A stretch of DNA of 64,000 nucleotides from Cytobacillus sp. FSL H8-0458 (GCF_038002165.1 NZ_JBBOBR010000001.1:1612001-1676000); one strand, 5' to 3'. Counted from the first letter of the stretch, positions 36,393 to 45,067 are shown. Numbers and translations: made by a program. Notes: a model not told the origin generated them from the sequence alone.

Positions 36393-37397
36393 ATGAAAAA
36401 ATGCATTTATCTTTTCTTCTGTGTGGCTGTGTTCTGGCAATTGAATTGGAACGATGCACATGCCGAAAATAATCCCCGCAATATTTATGAGGTAAAGCAG
36501 GGGGATACCCTGACATTAATTGCAAAAAAATATGAATCAACAGCAGGGGACTTAAAACTATTTAACGGCCTGCAGTCAGACAGGCTTTTGGTCGGGCAAA
36601 AGCTGCGTGTTCCGATCATGTATAAAGTGGCACCCGGAGATACACTCTGGAGGCTGGCGGAAAAATACGATTCAAGTGTGCCGATTATTAAGACAGCAAA
36701 TGGACTATCCTCCAATGCTATAAATACCGGGCAAAAATTAATAATTATTCCAAAGAAATTAGCCATGGATGGTAAGTTCGTCCTTATGACAAGAGAGGAA
36801 TTCCGGGATTGGATTTTCAATCAGAAATTCACGAGAAAAGTGGCCAAGGTTCAGCAGCATCACACCTATCAGCCATCATACAAACAGTTCAATGGCACAA
36901 ATCATTTTGCGATAATGAAGGGGATGGAGGAGTATCATGTAGGCGGCATGAAATGGAGCATGATCAGCCAGCAGCTGACCACTTTCCCGGATGGAAAGGT
37001 GGCAGTGGGAAGGCCGTTCGATATTGCCCCGGAAGGATCATTCGGCCTGCAAAATAAAGAAGCGATGCACAAGATCGAAGCAGATGCGATAGCAATCGAA
37101 AATCTCGGTGATTTTGATTCCAATCAAATGACTGCAGAACAAAAAGAAACGATCGTGACTGTCACAGCTCTCCTGATGCTGAAATATGGCCTTGCGCCAT
37201 CCATTGACACTATCACCTATCACCATTGGTGGGATATAAACTCGGGTGAGAGGGTACTGGATAACAGCCATGGGCATGCCGTAAAAACCTGCCCTGGCAC
37301 TGAATTTTTTGGCGGGAATTCGACTGCAAGCGCTAAGAAAAATTTTTATCCTCTGGTCAGAAAAAAAATACAGGAGATCAGAGCAGCCATGCATTAA
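36393..37397 (+). CDS. Secreted LysM-containing N-acetylmuramoyl-L-alanine amidase
   Basis: 334 residues. A signal peptide (MKKCIYLFFCVAVFWQLNWNDAHA) is followed by two LysM domains (about 30-75 and 78-120: YEVKQGDTLTLIAKKYES, YKVAPGDTLWRLAEKYDS) and an amidase_2/PGRP-type domain. Putative zinc ligands are the His of QQHHTYQP, a His in YHHWWD or SHGHA and the Cys of KTCPG. It would cleave the amide between muramic acid and the stem peptide while anchored to the wall. The ATG at 36393 follows GGAAAGGAC. Confidence 0.88.
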   Translation: MKKCIYLFFCVAVFWQLNWNDAHAENNPRNIYEVKQGDTLTLIAKKYESTAGDLKLFNGLQSDRLLVGQKLRVPIMYKVAPGDTLWRLAEKYDSSVPIIKTANGLSSNAINTGQKLIIIPKKLAMDGKFVLMTREEFRDWIFNQKFTRKVAKVQQHHTYQPSYKQFNGTNHFAIMKGMEEYHVGGMKWSMISQQLTTFPDGKVAVGRPFDIAPEGSFGLQNKEAMHKIEADAIAIENLGDFDSNQMTAEQKETIVTVTALLMLKYGLAPSIDTITYHHWWDINSGERVLDNSHGHAVKTCPGTEFFGGNSTASAKKNFYPLVRKKIQEIRAAMH

Positions 37398-37402
37398 CAG
37401 GA

Positions 37403-37431
37403 AGAACCCGCAGACAAGATGCGGGTTTTTC
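37403..37431. terminator. Bidirectional terminator
   Basis: AACCCGCA pairs with TGCGGGTT around GACAAGA, with TTTTTC on the plus strand and TTCTTCC on the minus strand. It serves the amidase gene and the convergent small gene. Confidence 0.85.
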
Positions 37432-37656
37432 TCATCGCTTCTTCTTTTTCTTTTTATCATCCTCTGCTGCAAGCTTCGCTTTATTTACACTTTCAAGCTC
37501 TACCTGTACATGAATTTTACTTTCCTCTACTGACGTTACACTGGTTACCTTGCCTTTGCGTCCTTTGATTCTAACCTCTTCTCCTTCATTTGGAACACTA
37601 CTGCGAAGCTGATTTAATAAAACATTTTTCCCATCAAGATAATAAACCGTAAACAT
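37432..37656 (-). CDS. Small KOW-like hypothetical protein with Lys-rich tail
   Basis: 74 residues: MFTVYYLDGKNVLLNQ, then EGEEVRIKGRKGKVTSVTSVEESKIHVQVELES, which resembles a KOW/SH3-like RNA or ribosome-binding module, and a C-terminal run of six Lys plus Arg. AAAGGTGAG precedes the ATG at 37656. The basic tail suggests nucleic-acid binding, which is an inference. No partner gene is nearby. Confidence 0.65.
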   Translation of the reverse strand: MFTVYYLDGKNVLLNQLRSSVPNEGEEVRIKGRKGKVTSVTSVEESKIHVQVELESVNKAKLAAEDDKKKKKKR

Positions 37657-37839
37657 TCTCATCTCACCTTTGTCTATGGAATGTGGTACAAGTTCCTGCA
37701 CCATTTCTATAAAATATAGACTAAGGGATAAAAATAGACCGGTTTTTTTAAAAAATGCTTGCGAACATTTGTTCCTAATAGTAAAATCAACCTTGTAATA
37801 AATGTTAAGAAAAATGAAAATATTAGGGGGCCGATGAAA

Positions 37840-38265
37840 ATGACAGTCAAAGTGATTCCTTATTTGGTGATGGACGGAAATGCGAATGAAGCAATTGAAT
37901 TTTACAGAGAAGCGCTGGAAGCGGAAGTTCTATATAAGCAAACATTTGGGGAAGGTCCCGATAACCCTGAATATCCTCTTCCAGAAGAAGCAAAGAACCG
38001 CATTATGCATGCCACTGTAAAGGTTGGTGAGAACGAACTAATGTTTAGCGATACATTCCCTGGCCAGAAACATCAATTAGGCAATCAGGTGACCATTTGC
38101 CTTTCTGCATCAGATCCTGAAAAATCGAAGAAATTTTATGTTGCACTTCAGCAGGGCGGGCAAGTGACCATGCCCCTTCAGGAAACATTTTTTAGCCCTG
38201 CATATGGCAGTGTAATCGACAAATTCGGAGTGCATTTTCAAATTTATACAGAGGGTGAGCATTAA
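37840..38265 (+). CDS. VOC family protein (PhnB/YjdN type)
   Basis: 141 residues with the glyoxalase/vicinal oxygen chelate fold: IPYLVMDGNANEAIEFYREALEAE at the start, NRIMHATVKVGENELMFSDTFPG in the middle and the closing DKFGVHFQIY. It belongs to the PhnB-like subgroup, whose function is mostly unknown. AGGGGG lies 9 bases upstream of the ATG at 37840; an ATG 6 bases earlier is too close to that site. Confidence 0.88.
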   Translation: MTVKVIPYLVMDGNANEAIEFYREALEAEVLYKQTFGEGPDNPEYPLPEEAKNRIMHATVKVGENELMFSDTFPGQKHQLGNQVTICLSASDPEKSKKFYVALQQGGQVTMPLQETFFSPAYGSVIDKFGVHFQIYTEGEH

Positions 38266-38310
38266 TTCGGTCAGAAAAATAGAAACCCTCCATAAAATAG
38301 GAGTTAAATA

Positions 38311-38730
38311 ATGAGCATCGTTAATTATCTTGGCTGTAATATTATACTGCCTGCAAGTGATCCTGAGAGTGATGAAGAAATCATTATTGGTGATTTCTTC
38401 TCTGATGAAGAAATGAGAGCTGAGGTACATAAACACCTGTCAGCAAAATATATCTACGAAGTAACTTCCAGACAGCACGGCAGTATTTGGTTTAATAAAT
38501 ACTACAAACAGGATTATCCAAAAGGTCACGAAGAAGGGCAGCAAATTTTTAGGTCATTATGTGCTTTTCTAGATCAGCGCCTTGCATCAGGGGATTATTG
38601 TGAACTGTATACCTGCTGGGTTGGAGACGAATCGGAGGAACCTGAGTACAAGGACTGTATTAACCTTCATGATTTTGATATCGATAAGATTGGAGTGTAT
38701 GAAAAGTCTTTGCTTGTCATTAACAAATAA
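38311..38730 (+). CDS. Hypothetical protein, 139 residues
   Basis: A soluble, acidic protein with no family that I recognise. Features are an acidic N-terminus (SDPESDEEIIIGDFFSDEEM), HLSAKYIYEVTSRQHGSIWFNKYYK in the middle and several Cys near the C-terminus (LCAFL, YCELYTCWVG, KDCINL). It starts 45 bases after the VOC gene, behind AGGAG, and may share its transcript. Ends before a strong terminator. Confidence 0.7.
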   Translation: MSIVNYLGCNIILPASDPESDEEIIIGDFFSDEEMRAEVHKHLSAKYIYEVTSRQHGSIWFNKYYKQDYPKGHEEGQQIFRSLCAFLDQRLASGDYCELYTCWVGDESEEPEYKDCINLHDFDIDKIGVYEKSLLVINK

Positions 38731-38741
38731 ATGTCTGTATG

Positions 38742-38778
38742 AGCCATTCCTCTGTGTAGGAGGAAATGGCTTTTTTTA
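38742..38778 (+). terminator. Rho-independent terminator
   Basis: AGCCATT-CCTC and GAGG-AAATGGCT form a hairpin followed by TTTTTTT. Confidence 0.88.
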
Positions 38779-38833
38779 ATGAACTTGTTCAATTTTGGCT
38801 TGGTCATACTTTCAAACAAAAAGAGGAATTTTT

Positions 38834-39418
38834 ATGATTATAAAACCAAAACAATACATAGTTAAAAATGTGAGCTATAAGATAAGATCTGCTGTCGAGG
38901 AAGATGCAAAGGAACTGTCTAAAGTTAGAGTGCAGATTGATGGAGAAACGGAGAACATGGACCGGGAAGCAGGTGAGGCATACATAGATGAAACAGGTTT
39001 TATTGAGTTAGTAAAAAAAGATTCCATTAGTGACCGGAATATATTCCTGGTTGCTGAGGTGAATGGAAGAATTGCCGGTTTTTCCAGGTGTCAGGGCAGC
39101 GAACTGAAACGAAGCAGACACAAAGTGGAATTTGGTGTATGTGTGCTTAAGGAATTCTGGGGCTTTGCTATTGGAAAAAACCTTTTAGCTCAGTCTATTC
39201 AATGGGCTGACTCTAATCATATTAAGAAGATCACTTTAAATGTTCTTGAAACAAATGAGAATGCGATTAAGCTTTATAAGAAAAATGGATTTGAAATTGA
39301 AGGGCTGCTAAAAATGGATAAGCGTCTGTCTGATGGCAACTATTACAGCACCATTACAATGGGAAGGATTTGGGACAATTCTCATAACAGGACTCCGTAC
39401 CTTAAACCTGATAACTGA
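38834..39418 (+). CDS. GNAT family N-acetyltransferase
   Basis: 194 residues with a complete GNAT fold: VSYKIRSAVEEDAKELSKVR at the N-terminus, the beta strand IFLVAEVNGRIAGF, the acetyl-CoA loop area (VEFGVCVLKEFWGFAIGKNLLAQSIQWA) and ITLNVLETNENAIKLYKKNGFEIEG, typical of RimI/RimJ-like enzymes. It would acetylate a small molecule or a protein N-terminus. AGAGG precedes the ATG. Monocistronic. Confidence 0.9.
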   Translation: MIIKPKQYIVKNVSYKIRSAVEEDAKELSKVRVQIDGETENMDREAGEAYIDETGFIELVKKDSISDRNIFLVAEVNGRIAGFSRCQGSELKRSRHKVEFGVCVLKEFWGFAIGKNLLAQSIQWADSNHIKKITLNVLETNENAIKLYKKNGFEIEGLLKMDKRLSDGNYYSTITMGRIWDNSHNRTPYLKPDN

Positions 39419-39513
39419 ATATAATACAACAAACATCCAATAAGAAGTTTGTAATTTGGAGAATTAGAAGTCTCATTTTTATATGGGAAGAAGTTCTTTA
39501 GAGAGGGGCAGTC

Positions 39514-40098
39514 ATGTATTTTGAGGGAGAAGACTTATTATCCATAGGTGCGTATCTATTGGTAGCCGGCACATTTATTTCTGCGATTGGTGATACCATA
39601 AAGCCTGATAAAACTAATTTCAACAAAAAATTAATACGGGATGGAAATGGAGTACAGGCAGTTGGCAATGGTCTTCAGGGATTTGGAAGAATTCGTTTAG
39701 CTGAAAGAGAAGAGGAAGTTAACTTTTATGGAATCGTTGGGAGCTTTACCCAGGCTGGCGGGAACACAATTAACACCGTTGCAGTCAATAATGAAATTCA
39801 AGCTTATTCAATATCTGAAACCAAATTGAATTCATTAGGCAGTTCAATTCAATCAATGGGAGCAGCCTTAGAGGCAAAAGGTGTCAAGCAGAATAGGAGC
39901 AATATTCTCAGTCAGTTGGAAGTTATCGGCTACAGTCTGATTTCCATCGGTGCCCTGCTGGATTCTGCTGGTCTTCTAATAACTGATGAATTGAGCATTC
40001 AAAGAAGACTGCTGCTGGCTGCAGGGGGATGGCTTGAATTCCTTGGAGCAGTTCTTGGAGCGTATGTAATAATTCAGACAGCTGAGGGAGCAGTCTAA
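39514..40098 (+). CDS. Gly/Ser/Ala-periodic repetitive protein
   Basis: 194 residues built from degenerate repeats in which Gly recurs about every 7 residues (LSIGAYLLVAGTFISAIGDTI, LNSLGSSIQSMGAALEAKG, LEVIGYSLISIGALLDSAG). The hydrophobic positions suggest amphipathic helices packed closely or embedded in a membrane. It is probably one of the Bacillus repetitive DUF proteins (a DUF6944-like family), though I cannot confirm that. No signal peptide. GAGAGGGG precedes the ATG. Function unknown. Confidence 0.72.
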   Translation: MYFEGEDLLSIGAYLLVAGTFISAIGDTIKPDKTNFNKKLIRDGNGVQAVGNGLQGFGRIRLAEREEEVNFYGIVGSFTQAGGNTINTVAVNNEIQAYSISETKLNSLGSSIQSMGAALEAKGVKQNRSNILSQLEVIGYSLISIGALLDSAGLLITDELSIQRRLLLAAGGWLEFLGAVLGAYVIIQTAEGAV

Positions 40099-40216
40099 TC
40101 TTGCGAAAAAAGGAAAGAAAACCGGTTATCATGATGATATCAGTTGATATTTGCTGAATATCAAGATGATAGCAGGTGCTATTTATGTGCTATTTTGTCG
40201 AAGTTCCCCTCCATAT

Positions 40217-40246
40217 AATAAACCTGGAGTAGCAGTACCCCAGGCT
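40217..40246 (-). terminator. Minus-strand terminator of the yhfUTS-like operon
   Basis: Read on the minus strand, CCTGGGGTA and TACTCCAGG form a stem around CTGC, followed by TTTATTATA. It is 15 bases past the thiolase stop. Confidence 0.75.
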
Positions 40247-40260
40247 AACCTGCTGTTTTA

Positions 40261-41352
40261 TTATGCCACTTCAAACAAAACGGCAACTCCAACGCCTCCT
40301 CCGCTTCCAATGGCAGCTAATACATATTTGGAAGGAGGTCTCCTTTGAATATCGTAAAATAATTTTGTAATCATCACAGCACCTGAAGCTCCATAAGGGT
40401 GGCCAATGGTTAGAGCACCGCCATTAACATTCAGTTTTTCATATGGTATTGATAGCTCATTGGCGCATGCTGCAATTTTGGAAGCGAATGCTTCATTAAT
40501 TTCGATTACATCAATATCGTCAATTGTTAAATAATTTCTTTCCAGGATCGCCTGTATGGCCGGAACAGGCGCAAATCCCGGATAGTTGGGGTGTACACCA
40601 GCTACTGCACTATCAGCAAAACGCAGAATGGGTCTGTAGCCATTTTTAATTGCTGTTTCTTCCTCCATCACCAAAACAGCAGCTGCCCCGTCATGGATGC
40701 CGCAGCTGTTGGCTGCTGTTACAGTGCCATCCTTTTTAAATATCGGCTTAGCCCGCTTAAGAAGAGTCTCCATTTTTCTTTTTCTGAAAAATTCTTCATC
40801 ATGCATATGTCTTCCAATTGAGATTAACTCTTCGGCCATCAGTTCCGTTTCATAAGCGTTCCAGCTCCGTTCATAGCTCAATTGTGCGTAGGCATCCTGA
40901 CTTTCCCTTGATATGTTGTACATCTCTGCTACATTTTCCGCTGCTGCACCCATATCCGGGTCTCCGATTGTGTCCGGTGAAAAGCGGGCCCTTTTGGAAA
41001 AGGACGAGGTGCTGGCACTTTCCGTACCACCCGCTATATAACAAGTCCCGGCACCTCCCTGAATGTAATAGCATGCCAATCGAATGGCTTCAAGACCCGC
41101 ACTGCATTGTCTGTCCAGGGTTAAACCCGGAACGGAAAGAGGGAGTCCTGCTTCTAATGCAGACAAGCGGGCAATATTGCCGCCAGGACCCACGACATTA
41201 CCTAAAATGACATCATCAATTTTTTCTTCCAGGCCATCCGCCAGATATTTCAGCAGCGGGGCAGCAAGTTCATGCGGCTCATAGCCTTTAAGCATCCCAT
41301 TAACTTTTCCGATAGGTGTTCTTTTTGCTTGTACAATCACGGCTCTCTTAAT
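40261..41352 (-). CDS. yhfS: Thiolase (YhfS-like), probably with ATT start codon
   Basis: About 363 residues, short for a thiolase but with all catalytic parts: Cys in LDRQCSAGLEA (near residue 83), His in NGGALTIGHPYGASGA and the last loop AIGSGGGVGVAV, where the usual second Cys is replaced by Ser. The best ribosome site (GGAAGGTGA) is 6 bases before an ATT (41350-41352) whose reading gives IKRAVIVQAKRTPIGK, matching normal thiolase N-termini. The next usable codon, a GTG at 41340, is about 19 bases from that site. ATT overlaps the stop of the ligase gene (ATTAA). The order bioY, ligase, thiolase equals B. subtilis yhfUTS. Confidence 0.85.
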   Translation of the reverse strand: MKRAVIVQAKRTPIGKVNGMLKGYEPHELAAPLLKYLADGLEEKIDDVILGNVVGPGGNIARLSALEAGLPLSVPGLTLDRQCSAGLEAIRLACYYIQGGAGTCYIAGGTESASTSSFSKRARFSPDTIGDPDMGAAAENVAEMYNISRESQDAYAQLSYERSWNAYETELMAEELISIGRHMHDEEFFRKRKMETLLKRAKPIFKKDGTVTAANSCGIHDGAAAVLVMEEETAIKNGYRPILRFADSAVAGVHPNYPGFAPVPAIQAILERNYLTIDDIDVIEINEAFASKIAACANELSIPYEKLNVNGGALTIGHPYGASGAVMITKLFYDIQRRPPSKYVLAAIGSGGGVGVAVLFEVA

Positions 41353-42799
41353 GGCTGGTCACCTTCCTTTCGATGGATTCCTTCAGCTGGGAGCGGGCAA
41401 TTTTTCCGCCGGCTGTATAGGGCATTTCTTCAGTGAAGATCCATTTGCGCGGAATTTTGTAGGAGGCCAGATGTTTTTTGCATAGGCGTTTTAACTCAAG
41501 GGCATTTGTTTTGCCTTTGATAATCGCTACTGCTATTTGGCCCCAATATGGATCCTCCATTCCGATCACAGCAGCCTCCTCGATAGCAGGATGCAGGCTA
41601 ATCACTTTTTCAATTTCTTCCGGGAAGATATTAATAGCACCATATAAAATCATGTTTTTCTCCCGCCCGCTGATAAATAGGTATCCTTGTTCATCCACAT
41701 AGCCCATATCATCAACCGTTGCCCAGCCATCTTGATCCTGTATGGTATGTATTGCGTCATTTAATAGGTAACCATCGAAAATAAGGCCGCTCCTGACATA
41801 TATTTTACCGATTTCATTAGGAAAGAGCTTTTCACCCTTTGTTCCTCTGATTTCGATTTCAACACCATGGCAAGGCCTCCCGACTGAATCCGCTTTTCGC
41901 TCTTCCCTATGAAAGGTGATATAGCTTAATTCGCTGGCCCCATAAAACTCAATCATGGAAAGCTTAGGAAACATTTTTCTGATTTCTTGTTTTGATGTTT
42001 CGTCCCATTTTGCACCTGAAGAAATAATTTTGAGTGGCTTCTCTATGATTCTCTTTTCTTTTAATATAGCTGATACCATTGTGGGAACCGTATATATTGA
42101 TGTGATTGGCTGCTCTTCAATATATAAGAGTGCCTGGCCTGCATTGAATTTATCGAGCAGGTAAACTGTTCCGCCTGTGCAAAGGGTACTTACTGCACCA
42201 TATAAAAAATGAGAGTGGAGGAGTGCCCCTGGAATCAGGATGTGTTCCGTTTCATTCATTTTGAAATCATGCTCATTAACCTTGAAGCTGGCCGCCCAGG
42301 ATTTGTGGGAGCGGATAAATGCTTTTGCCCTGCCGGTCGTACCTGAAGTAAATCCCATATAAAAAGGTTTGTTTCTTTCTGAATCAATGTGAAAGACAGG
42401 AATTTGTCCGCCAATTTCCTTTAATGCATCCTCCCATAACAGGACGAAAGGGTGCATGCTAGAAACCTGGTCATAGTATTCTTTAACTGTGACCACAATA
42501 GAAGGGCTGGAAATTCTGATCCTCTCGTTAAGTTCCTCGGCCTTCCATTTTAAATCGAAAGGAACAGCTGTCCAGCCGGCCATGGCGGCACCTGTAAATA
42601 ATTGCAAAAATGGTACTCCATTTGGCAGAAGAAACCCCGCTGTCTTATTGCCAAACGATAAAGAATTTAGCCAATTGGCGGTTTTGCATAGGAGAGTGTT
42701 CCATTCTTTATAATTTAAAGCTTCGTCTTTCATTATAATCGCTGCTTTATTCGGCGAATCTTCGGCGAACTTCTCTATATTTGCTGTAATATTCGTCAT
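41348..42799 (-). CDS. yhfT: Acyl-CoA synthetase (YhfT-like)
   Basis: 483 residues of the adenylate-forming superfamily. Motifs are the P-loop FTSGTTGRAKAFIRSH, A5 EFYGASELSY, A7 GWATVDDMGYVDEQGYLFISGREKNMI and the catalytic Lys in YTAGGKIARSQL. It activates a carboxylic acid to its CoA thioester. The ATG at 42799 is preferred; the ATG at 42811 directly abuts the AAGGAG site. Placed after BioY and before a thiolase under a BirA-type operator, the enzyme may act on a biotin precursor or a related acid, as suspected for B. subtilis yhfT. Confidence 0.87.
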   Translation of the reverse strand: MTNITANIEKFAEDSPNKAAIIMKDEALNYKEWNTLLCKTANWLNSLSFGNKTAGFLLPNGVPFLQLFTGAAMAGWTAVPFDLKWKAEELNERIRISSPSIVVTVKEYYDQVSSMHPFVLLWEDALKEIGGQIPVFHIDSERNKPFYMGFTSGTTGRAKAFIRSHKSWAASFKVNEHDFKMNETEHILIPGALLHSHFLYGAVSTLCTGGTVYLLDKFNAGQALLYIEEQPITSIYTVPTMVSAILKEKRIIEKPLKIISSGAKWDETSKQEIRKMFPKLSMIEFYGASELSYITFHREERKADSVGRPCHGVEIEIRGTKGEKLFPNEIGKIYVRSGLIFDGYLLNDAIHTIQDQDGWATVDDMGYVDEQGYLFISGREKNMILYGAINIFPEEIEKVISLHPAIEEAAVIGMEDPYWGQIAVAIIKGKTNALELKRLCKKHLASYKIPRKWIFTEEMPYTAGGKIARSQLKESIERKVTSH

Positions 42800-42834
42800 G
42801 GATTTGGACATCTCCTTATAGAAAAGGAGACACT

Positions 42835-43398
42835 TTAAAGTGTCTCCAGAGATTTAGAAAATTGCTTATTGATTATAGGATGCTTAAGCAGTCTGTACAC
42901 CAGGAATGAGGCAAGAGTCGCTTTCAGTACATCTCCCGGGATATAAACCAGGCTTAATTTAATAGCTTCTGCCAGAGGAATATTCATCATAATGGCCTGT
43001 ACCGGAATGCCAAACAGATAGATTAGGAATATTCCGACAGTCAGGTTTATGAACAGGATATTCATTAATTTTAAAGATTTGAAGCGTGAAAGTAAATAGC
43101 CGATAAAAAATGCTGTAATCGGGTAAGAAATTAAATAACCGGCGCTAGGACCGAAGAAAACACTTATGCCGCCGCGGCCGCCCGATAATAATGGAGCACC
43201 GGCAGCAACTAACATCAAAAAGACAGCAATGCTAATCCCGCCAAGTCTGGCGCCTAGTATTCCGCCAGCCAAAAGGACACCGATGGTCTGCAGGGTAATG
43301 GGTACGGGCGTAAATGACAGCAGGATAGGAGGAACAAGACCGAGTGCCCCCATAATTGCTGCAAATAAAGCCACGTAGGTCATCTCTTTAACTTTCAT
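42835..43398 (-). CDS. bioY: BioY family biotin transporter (YhfU-like)
   Basis: 187 residues with six membrane helices. It carries the BioY signature (YVALFAAIMGALGLVPPILL, TPVPITLQTIGVLLAGGILGARLGGISIAVF, FFGPSAGYLISYPITAFFIGYL). It is the substrate-binding S component of an ECF transporter or a stand-alone biotin importer. GGAGAGGT precedes the ATG. It leads the operon, and the promoter region contains two GTTAAC half-sites as expected for BirA control. Confidence 0.93.
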   Translation of the reverse strand: MKVKEMTYVALFAAIMGALGLVPPILLSFTPVPITLQTIGVLLAGGILGARLGGISIAVFLMLVAAGAPLLSGGRGGISVFFGPSAGYLISYPITAFFIGYLLSRFKSLKLMNILFINLTVGIFLIYLFGIPVQAIMMNIPLAEAIKLSLVYIPGDVLKATLASFLVYRLLKHPIINKQFSKSLETL

Positions 43399-43424
43399 AA
43401 TACCTCTCCAATTCAGATTAATAG

Positions 43425-43466
43425 GTTAACTGTTTTTATTTTATGGTTAACATACAAGTTTGTCAA
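43425..43466 (-). promoter_or_regulatory. Sigma-A promoter overlapped by BirA operator
   Basis: On the minus strand TTGACA (43466-43461), a 17-base spacer and TAAAAT (43443-43438) form a near-consensus promoter. Two GTTAAC half-sites (43446-43451 and 43425-43430), 15 bases apart, flank and cover the -10 box, the architecture of Bacillus BirA boxes. Bound biotinyl-BirA would block RNA polymerase. Confidence 0.82.
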
Positions 43467-43631
43467 CGTGATAGATAATATAGTTTACAATAAGATAAAG
43501 GATGTAAAGGCCTTACTTCCCAGCAAAAGAGTATTAGGCTTATATCTGCGTGATTAATAATTTAGGGGAAAAAATAAAGATGGAAAACCCCCGAAAAGGA
43601 AACGAGGGAATCATCACAAGAAACAGTGATT

Positions 43632-43961
43632 TCATTTAACCTCAATGCCAAGCAAGGAAAGATAAATGGCCAAATTGCCGCCTTCATTCCAGCTGATACT
43701 ATCTAACATATATGTAATAAAAATAAAAAGCATATAGGTACCCACCAAGAATAATAATTTTATGGTCTTATTTTCTGCATGCTTCAAAATCCTTTTCCAA
43801 ACAATATATATTAAGATTGGAAAGCCTAATACCCCAATAGGAAGCAGGAGTGCACCTATCGCAAAGAAGAACAAAACTACTGATACAATATAATAAATTC
43901 CGTAGCCCAGCAGCATCAAAGCAGCTGTCAGACTATACTTAAAGTAGAATCGTGCTTGAAT
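43632..43961 (-). CDS. Small membrane protein, possible ATT start
   Basis: About 109 residues if started at the ATT at 43961, which has GGGGAG 6 bases upstream and adds a basic N-terminus (QARFYFKYS) before the first helix. The first ATG (43916) and a TTG before it have no ribosome site. Three membrane helices are predicted (LMLLGYGIYYIVSVVLFFFAIG, IGVLGFPILIYIV, LLFLVGTYMLFIFITYML). No family is recognised. It is isolated, between the BirA promoter and a divergent pair of small membrane protein genes. Confidence 0.55.
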   Translation of the reverse strand: MQARFYFKYSLTAALMLLGYGIYYIVSVVLFFFAIGALLLPIGVLGFPILIYIVWKRILKHAENKTIKLLFLVGTYMLFIFITYMLDSISWNEGGNLAIYLSLLGIEVK

Positions 43962-44146
43962 TTTGATCTCCCCGTTTCTATTTCAGACTCATAATATCTT
44001 TATACAAATACTTACATTAATAAGTCAATGTCTAATTTTAAAAAGGTGCCGCAAAGGTAATCTTATAGGGTTAGGTTAAGTTAAGATAAAAGTCTTCGTT
44101 TATAAAATGTAAAATAATAGTATAAAAGGGTTTTTCAGGAGGGTAT

Positions 44147-44458
44147 ATGTACACTTACGAGTCATTTATAACAGAAGGGTCATTTACATTATTGCAGCCA
44201 GTATTTTATAGCTCTTTATTGGCATCAGTTATATTGCTCATTTTTGCTTTAACTTCAAAATCCATTAGTGGTACAGTGGTTGTATTTATATCACTTATTT
44301 TAATTATCATCTCTGGCCAAGTTTTATTCTTTGACGCCATTATCGCTGATGAGCTTGGTCTAGGCGGGGACGGAACCGCTACTTTGCTTTTCCTGGGAAT
44401 CGCTTTCTTTAGTCTTGTCAGCCCGGTTATCTTTTTTATAAGAAAAAAGGAGGGATAA
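44147..44458 (+). CDS. Small membrane protein, 103 residues
   Basis: Three predicted membrane helices (about 20-35, 42-65 and 78-97) and a short charged tail (RKKEG). No family is recognised. AGGAGGGT precedes the ATG. It is followed after 18 bases by another membrane protein gene, probably in the same transcript. Confidence 0.7.
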   Translation: MYTYESFITEGSFTLLQPVFYSSLLASVILLIFALTSKSISGTVVVFISLILIIISGQVLFFDAIIADELGLGGDGTATLLFLGIAFFSLVSPVIFFIRKKEG

Positions 44459-44476
44459 GATTGGGCTCTTCGGAAA

Positions 44477-44956
44477 TTGGGAAGTTTTGGGTCAGACAAA
44501 TCTTATGGGATGAATAGCGCACTCATTGCTGCGTTAAGCATATTCTCCGCTGCGATAACATTCATGCAAATAACGGTGTTTCACATGTTTCTGTTTCTTG
44601 GAGTTCTTCTGTTCGTTCAGTCTCTTGCCGGATTTATCAGGCGCGATTCTGCATCCTCCATTATCCCCACTTTAGATCAAATTGCCAAATACGAAAAAGA
44701 AAAAATGAGCAATGAATGGAGAAAGCAGCGGACGGTGAGGAGTATTTGGACCCTGCTTGTCAGCAGCATCCTTTTTATTAATGCATACTTCCATTTTGAT
44801 TCCGGCGAAAAGTTGAATCTTGAGCCCATGTTTTTATTTTTACTGACAATCGGCATTTTAGTTATAACCAATATTCATTTGGTCATTCACAGCATGAAGG
44901 TGGATGGCGCCCAATCACCTGTGGACTTCAAGGGCATTCACGGAATAGGAAAGTGA
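44477..44956 (+). CDS. Membrane protein with four helices, start uncertain
   Basis: Up to 159 residues. Two helices near the N-terminus (SALIAALSIFSAAITFMQI and FHMFLFLGVLLFVQSLAGFI), a charged cytosolic loop (TLDQIAKYEKEKMSNEWRKQR), then two more helices. The TTG at 44477 and the ATG at 44510 are both possible; the ATG gives a normal N-terminus (MNSALIAALSI) but no clear ribosome site. It may be coupled to the preceding gene. Function unknown. Confidence 0.62.
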   Translation: MGSFGSDKSYGMNSALIAALSIFSAAITFMQITVFHMFLFLGVLLFVQSLAGFIRRDSASSIIPTLDQIAKYEKEKMSNEWRKQRTVRSIWTLLVSSILFINAYFHFDSGEKLNLEPMFLFLLTIGILVITNIHLVIHSMKVDGAQSPVDFKGIHGIGK

Positions 44957-45067
44957 GGGCAGCTATCTTTGGTGTAAGCTACGCCATCCATATCTTTATG
45001 TTAATACTTTCTTTAGTCTAACCCCTCCGTATATGTTGTAGGCGGTGTTTTTTTGTTTAAATACAAG

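Noticed and set aside
43580-43639. 19-codon frame after TTTAGGGGAAA (MENPRKGNEGIITRN...)
   Set aside because: Good ribosome site, but the peptide is very short, has no helix or motif and overlaps the end of a minus-strand gene; likely chance.
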